A DNA stretch of 7,356 nt from JAYXXU01 sp049301135 (GTDB taxonomy: Bacteria > Pseudomonadota > Gammaproteobacteria > Pseudomonadales > Moraxellaceae). A program made the translations under genes and the position numbers. The DNA lies in the NCBI GenBank assembly GCA_049301135.1, contig JBAQKP010000175.1, positions 1 through 7,356 of the forward strand. The letters are read 5' to 3'. Shown in pieces: positions 5,839-7,356 of the stretch. The notes under the pieces were generated by a model. It was given only the letters and a program-made list of their open reading frames with translations. It had not been told where the DNA came from and searched no databases. How positions within the stretch are numbered: the stretch's first letter is position 1; each line of letters begins with the position of its first letter.

Positions 5839-6386
5839 GCGACCCCCATACATTTTTTCAGGACATTCAGGCCACGTCGGATCCACGTTTTGGCGGAACC
5901 GAGAGGGACTTCCAGTGACGTGGCGACTTCTTGATGGGTCATCCCATCAAAAAACGCCAGTGAAACACAGCGTCGTTGCTGTTCGTCTAGTGTTTCAAAG
6001 CACTCTGCCAGCAGTGCGAGATCCTCTTTGCTGAGCGCCTGATTGAGTGGATCTTCTCGCTCATCGGCGGCCAGTTCATCGGTATCTTGCTCAAAATACA
6101 CCGCAGGTTGTCGGCGCAGTCGGTCAATACAGCGGTTACGCGTGATAGTGGACAGCCATGTTTTGACTGAACCGCGCCCAACATCGTATTGGTCAGCGGC
6201 GTGCCACAGGGTTAAAAACACCTCCTGCACCACTTCTTCAGCGGCCTCGCGGCGCTTCAGCAGGCGCAATGCCACCGCATATAACAGCGGCGACACTTGT
6301 TCATAGAGCTGGCGAAACGCAATCTTGTCACCGCGGCTCACCTTCAGCAGTAACACACGTTCGTCTGGGGGAAATGCAATCGTCAT
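5835..6386 (-). CDS. ECF RNA polymerase sigma factor, SigK-like
   Basis: This is a 183-residue group IV sigma factor that would direct RNA polymerase to a small stress-type regulon. Region 2 spans about 22-93: FRQLYEQVSPLLYAVALRLL, AEEVVQEVFLTLW and KTWLSTITRNRCIDRLRR. Region 4, with its helix-turn-helix, spans about 125-176: LDEQQRRCVSLAFFDGMTHQEVA, then VPLGSAKTWIRRGL. The VPLGSAKTWIRRG segment is typical of sigma factors paired with RskA anti-sigmas. The ATG at 6386 is preferred because GGA (6396-6394) is 7 nt upstream; a GTG at 6398 would add four residues but has no ribosome binding site. It is the first gene of the sigma/anti-sigma pair. Its targets are unknown, and no clear ECF promoter (autoregulation) was found upstream. 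The expected region 1.1 and region 3 are absent, as normal for ECF factors. Confidence 0.93.
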   Translation of the reverse strand: MTIAFPPDERVLLLKVSRGDKIAFRQLYEQVSPLLYAVALRLLKRREAAEEVVQEVFLTLWHAADQYDVGRGSVKTWLSTITRNRCIDRLRRQPAVYFEQDTDELAADEREDPLNQALSKEDLALLAECFETLDEQQRRCVSLAFFDGMTHQEVATSLEVPLGSAKTWIRRGLNVLKKCMGVA

Positions 6387-6525
6387 CTGGCCATCCACTC
6401 TCGGTCATCGGGCGCTGTGCCATCCACGCACAGCCGGTACAGCCCACGACGATTTGCCCACGGCTGTCCAGCCCTGACGATAAAATGCGAGCCAAAGAAG
6501 TACAAGCACATTTACGCAAAAACAT
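6328..6525 (-). CDS. questionable Cys-rich small ORF
   Basis: This is a possible 65-residue reading frame, MFLRKCACTS at its start, with six cysteines (residues 6, 8, 29, 32, 50 and 57) including a CAC and a GCTGC motif. GGA (6534-6532) is 6 nt before the ATG. Against it, the frame overlaps the 5' end of the sigma gene by 59 nt, the C-terminal part is clearly a shadow of sigma, and no family is recognised. It is listed only because it is the best reading frame in the gap upstream of sigma. Confidence 0.12.
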   Translation of the reverse strand: MFLRKCACTSLARILSSGLDSRGQIVVGCTGCAWMAQRPMTESGWPDDDCISPRRTCVTAEGEPR

Positions 6526-6577
6526 GCCATGTCCAGCGGCGGTGTTATACATGCACACGCCGTCTTGGTGTTGCAGA

Positions 6578-6620
6578 TGAGCCTGCCCAAGCAATGGAGT
6601 CCTTTGTTTGGGCAGGCTCA
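6578..6620. repeat. near-perfect 20-bp inverted repeat (hairpin A)
   Basis: Arms 6578-6597 and 6601-6620 pair around a 3-nt AGT loop. The outer 13 bp (TGAGCCTGCCCAA with TTGGGCAGGCTCA) are perfect. Inside there is one G-T pair (6591/6607) and one T-T mismatch (6595/6603). The G-U pair exists only on the plus-strand transcript; on the minus strand it becomes a C-A mismatch. No T-run follows on either strand, so it is not a typical terminator. It may be a REP-like element, a protein-binding site or a structured RNA. Confidence 0.8.
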
Positions 6621-6631
6621 ACCGGTTGAGC
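6616..6631. repeat. 16-bp perfect palindrome (B)
   Basis: GCTCAACCGGTTGAGC reads identically on both strands. Its left half is the end of hairpin A's right arm and its right half is the start of hairpin C's left arm, so B cannot form together with A or C as a cruciform. It is a good candidate for a dimeric regulator's operator. Confidence 0.75.
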
Positions 6632-6645
6632 AGGTGAATGCTCAA
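6626..6645. repeat. 7-bp hairpin (C)
   Basis: TTGAGCA (6626-6632) pairs with TGCTCAA (6639-6645) around the 6-nt loop GGTGAA. It shares the TGAGC core with hairpin A and palindrome B. Confidence 0.65.
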
Positions 6646-6654
6646 TTGATCAAT
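6645..6654. repeat. 10-bp perfect palindrome (D)
   Basis: ATTGATCAAT is a perfect palindrome that begins on the last base of hairpin C. Short AT-rich palindromes occur by chance, so its weight comes from its place in the cluster. Confidence 0.45.
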
Positions 6655-6658
6655 CTGG

Positions 6659-6679
6659 TGGCATGGGGGAGACATGCCA
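6659..6679. repeat. 7-bp hairpin (E)
   Basis: TGGCATG (6659-6665) pairs with CATGCCA (6673-6679) around the purine-rich loop GGGGAGA. It lies 46 nt from the end of the metallophosphoesterase gene and may contribute to its 3' end, but no T-run follows on the minus strand. Confidence 0.5.
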
Positions 6680-6724
6680 GTGTCGTGCGTCACTAAGATA
6701 TACGCAGACTTGCGCAGTTTAGAT

Positions 6725-7356
6725 TCAACAATCGGATAAAATCTGACAACGATACTCACCGAGCTGATTGGCTTGATGCGCCACCTTGCTCTCAGGGTTA
6801 AAGGCACTGATCCAGCCAGTAACAGAAGTATCAATACACCAATTCACCCCATAAGCGGTCACCTGCCCAGACGGTTGCGACAAATGTCCAAAGATCGCTT
6901 GTTGTCCATTCAGCAGTGGTTCAGTTGTGGTGTGTGCTAGCCAGCGCAGTGCGTCCGTGCTGTGTTGCGCCAGTGCAAGATTTGCTGTTGGGCAAGCGTG
7001 ACTAAACACGTAAGCAGGCGTTTCGACATACGGTAAAAGTGAGTACAAAAATTCGGCGTGTGCTGCGGGCATATTGGCGCGTAACTCTGTCCACAGCGCG
7101 TCGGTATGACGGTCGAGGTCGTTTTGTGCGATCAGTAACGCATCAGCATCCAAGCCATACGAAATCAAGGTTTCGACACCACCCCAGCGCAGCCAATGCG
7201 ACCATAGATCCGCATCGGCAGACTCGTAACACCTCAGCAGCATTTCTTCGTGATTACCCAGAATGCAGTGCAGATTGGGGTATTTGCGTTGCAGCGTAAT
7301 CAGAAAATCTAACACGCCACGAGAGTCTAACCCTCTATCGACATAATCACCCAAGA
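6725..7356 (-). CDS. PPP-type metallophosphoesterase, C-terminal part (partial)
   Basis: About 210 residues up to a TGA stop at 6727-6725; the start lies beyond the right edge. The TTG at 7354 is almost certainly the internal Leu of LGDYVDRG. Visible metal-binding motifs are GDYVDRG (2-8 of the fragment) and GNHE (33-36). The later histidines fall in YVFSHA (His119) and FGH (His157), followed by IDT (174-176). The first motif, GDxHG, is outside the window, so 20-30 residues are probably missing. WLRWGGVETLISYG (54-67) is typical of prokaryotic PrpA/PrpB-like serine/threonine phosphatases and related diadenosine tetraphosphatases; either activity is possible. The usual GHT reads GHL here. The gene points the same way as the sigma/anti-sigma pair, 338 bp downstream, but the hairpin-rich gap argues against a simple operon. 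Confidence 0.9.
   Translation of the reverse strand, partial: LGDYVDRGLDSRGVLDFLITLQRKYPNLHCILGNHEEMLLRCYESADADLWSHWLRWGGVETLISYGLDADALLIAQNDLDRHTDALWTELRANMPAAHAEFLYSLLPYVETPAYVFSHACPTANLALAQHSTDALRWLAHTTTEPLLNGQQAIFGHLSQPSGQVTAYGVNWCIDTSVTGWISAFNPESKVAHQANQLGEYRCQILSDC

Larger units (their letters stand above)
6399..6724. other. intergenic region rich in inverted repeats
   Basis: About 325 bp separate the metallophosphoesterase stop from the sigma gene. Apart from the doubtful small ORF, no coding signal was found. The stretch contains at least seven inverted repeats. The five strongest lie in 6578-6679 and are listed separately. Weaker ones are ACAGCCG (6430-6436) with CGGCTGT (6461-6467), and CGGCGGTGT (6537-6545, one bulge) with ACACGCCG (6555-6562). 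A minus-strand TATAAC (6549-6544) could be a -10 box for the sigma operon, but no matching -35 box is seen. Confidence 0.6.

Noticed and set aside
6616..6631. GCTCAAC and GTTGAGC match the integron attC core patterns RYYYAAC and GTTRRRY
   Set aside because: The two cores are only 2 nt apart, far too close for an attC site, and no integrase or cassette structure is seen.
6328..6834. 168-codon minus-strand frame spanning the gap
   Set aside because: It overlaps the ends of both the phosphoesterase and the sigma genes in another frame, and its initial Leu-rich stretch is a shadow of the phosphoesterase.

Overview
This 7.36 kb window looks like ordinary chromosome of a gammaproteobacterium of moderate GC. 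The DadA-type dehydrogenase, a PGAP1-like hydrolase and a SigK/RskA-type regulatory pair suggest a relative of the Moraxellaceae, but no marker gene fixes the taxonomy. There is no tRNA, rRNA, CRISPR array, transposase or integrase. Gene functions come from recognised motifs only; no database search was possible.

Left part (1-1988). The 3' end of an unrecognised gene is followed by a small Cys-rich lipoprotein gene (350-574). That gene converges on dadA (571-1824, minus strand), and the two stop codons overlap. DadA oxidatively deaminates D-amino acids at the membrane. Its upstream region holds interleaved, opposite-facing sigma70-like promoters, one for dadA and one for the hydrolase, plus a 12-bp palindrome in the dadA leader.

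Middle (1989-5039). An alpha/beta-hydrolase (2004-3449) has a clear Ser/Asp/His triad and an unusual acidic-then-basic N-terminus. Next comes an isolated AT-rich gene of unknown function (3615-4307), the best candidate here for recently acquired DNA. A LOG-family protein (4449-5039) follows, related to cytokinin riboside 5'-monophosphate phosphoribohydrolases.

Right part (5040-7356, all minus strand). An ECF sigma factor (5835-6386) and its RskA-type membrane anti-sigma factor (5062-5838) form a translationally coupled pair with an ATGA overlap. About 340 bp upstream is the 3' part of a PPP-type metallophosphoesterase that runs off the window. The gap between the phosphoesterase and sigma genes (6387-6724) has no convincing gene but holds a dense series of overlapping inverted repeats, including a near-perfect 20-bp hairpin and a 16-bp palindrome sharing one GCTCA/TGAGC core. 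This is the strongest unexplained structure in the window.

No complete new multi-gene defence or metabolic system is visible. The items most worth following are the nested inverted repeats before the sigma operon, the AT-rich orphan gene, and the charge-segregated hydrolase N-terminus.
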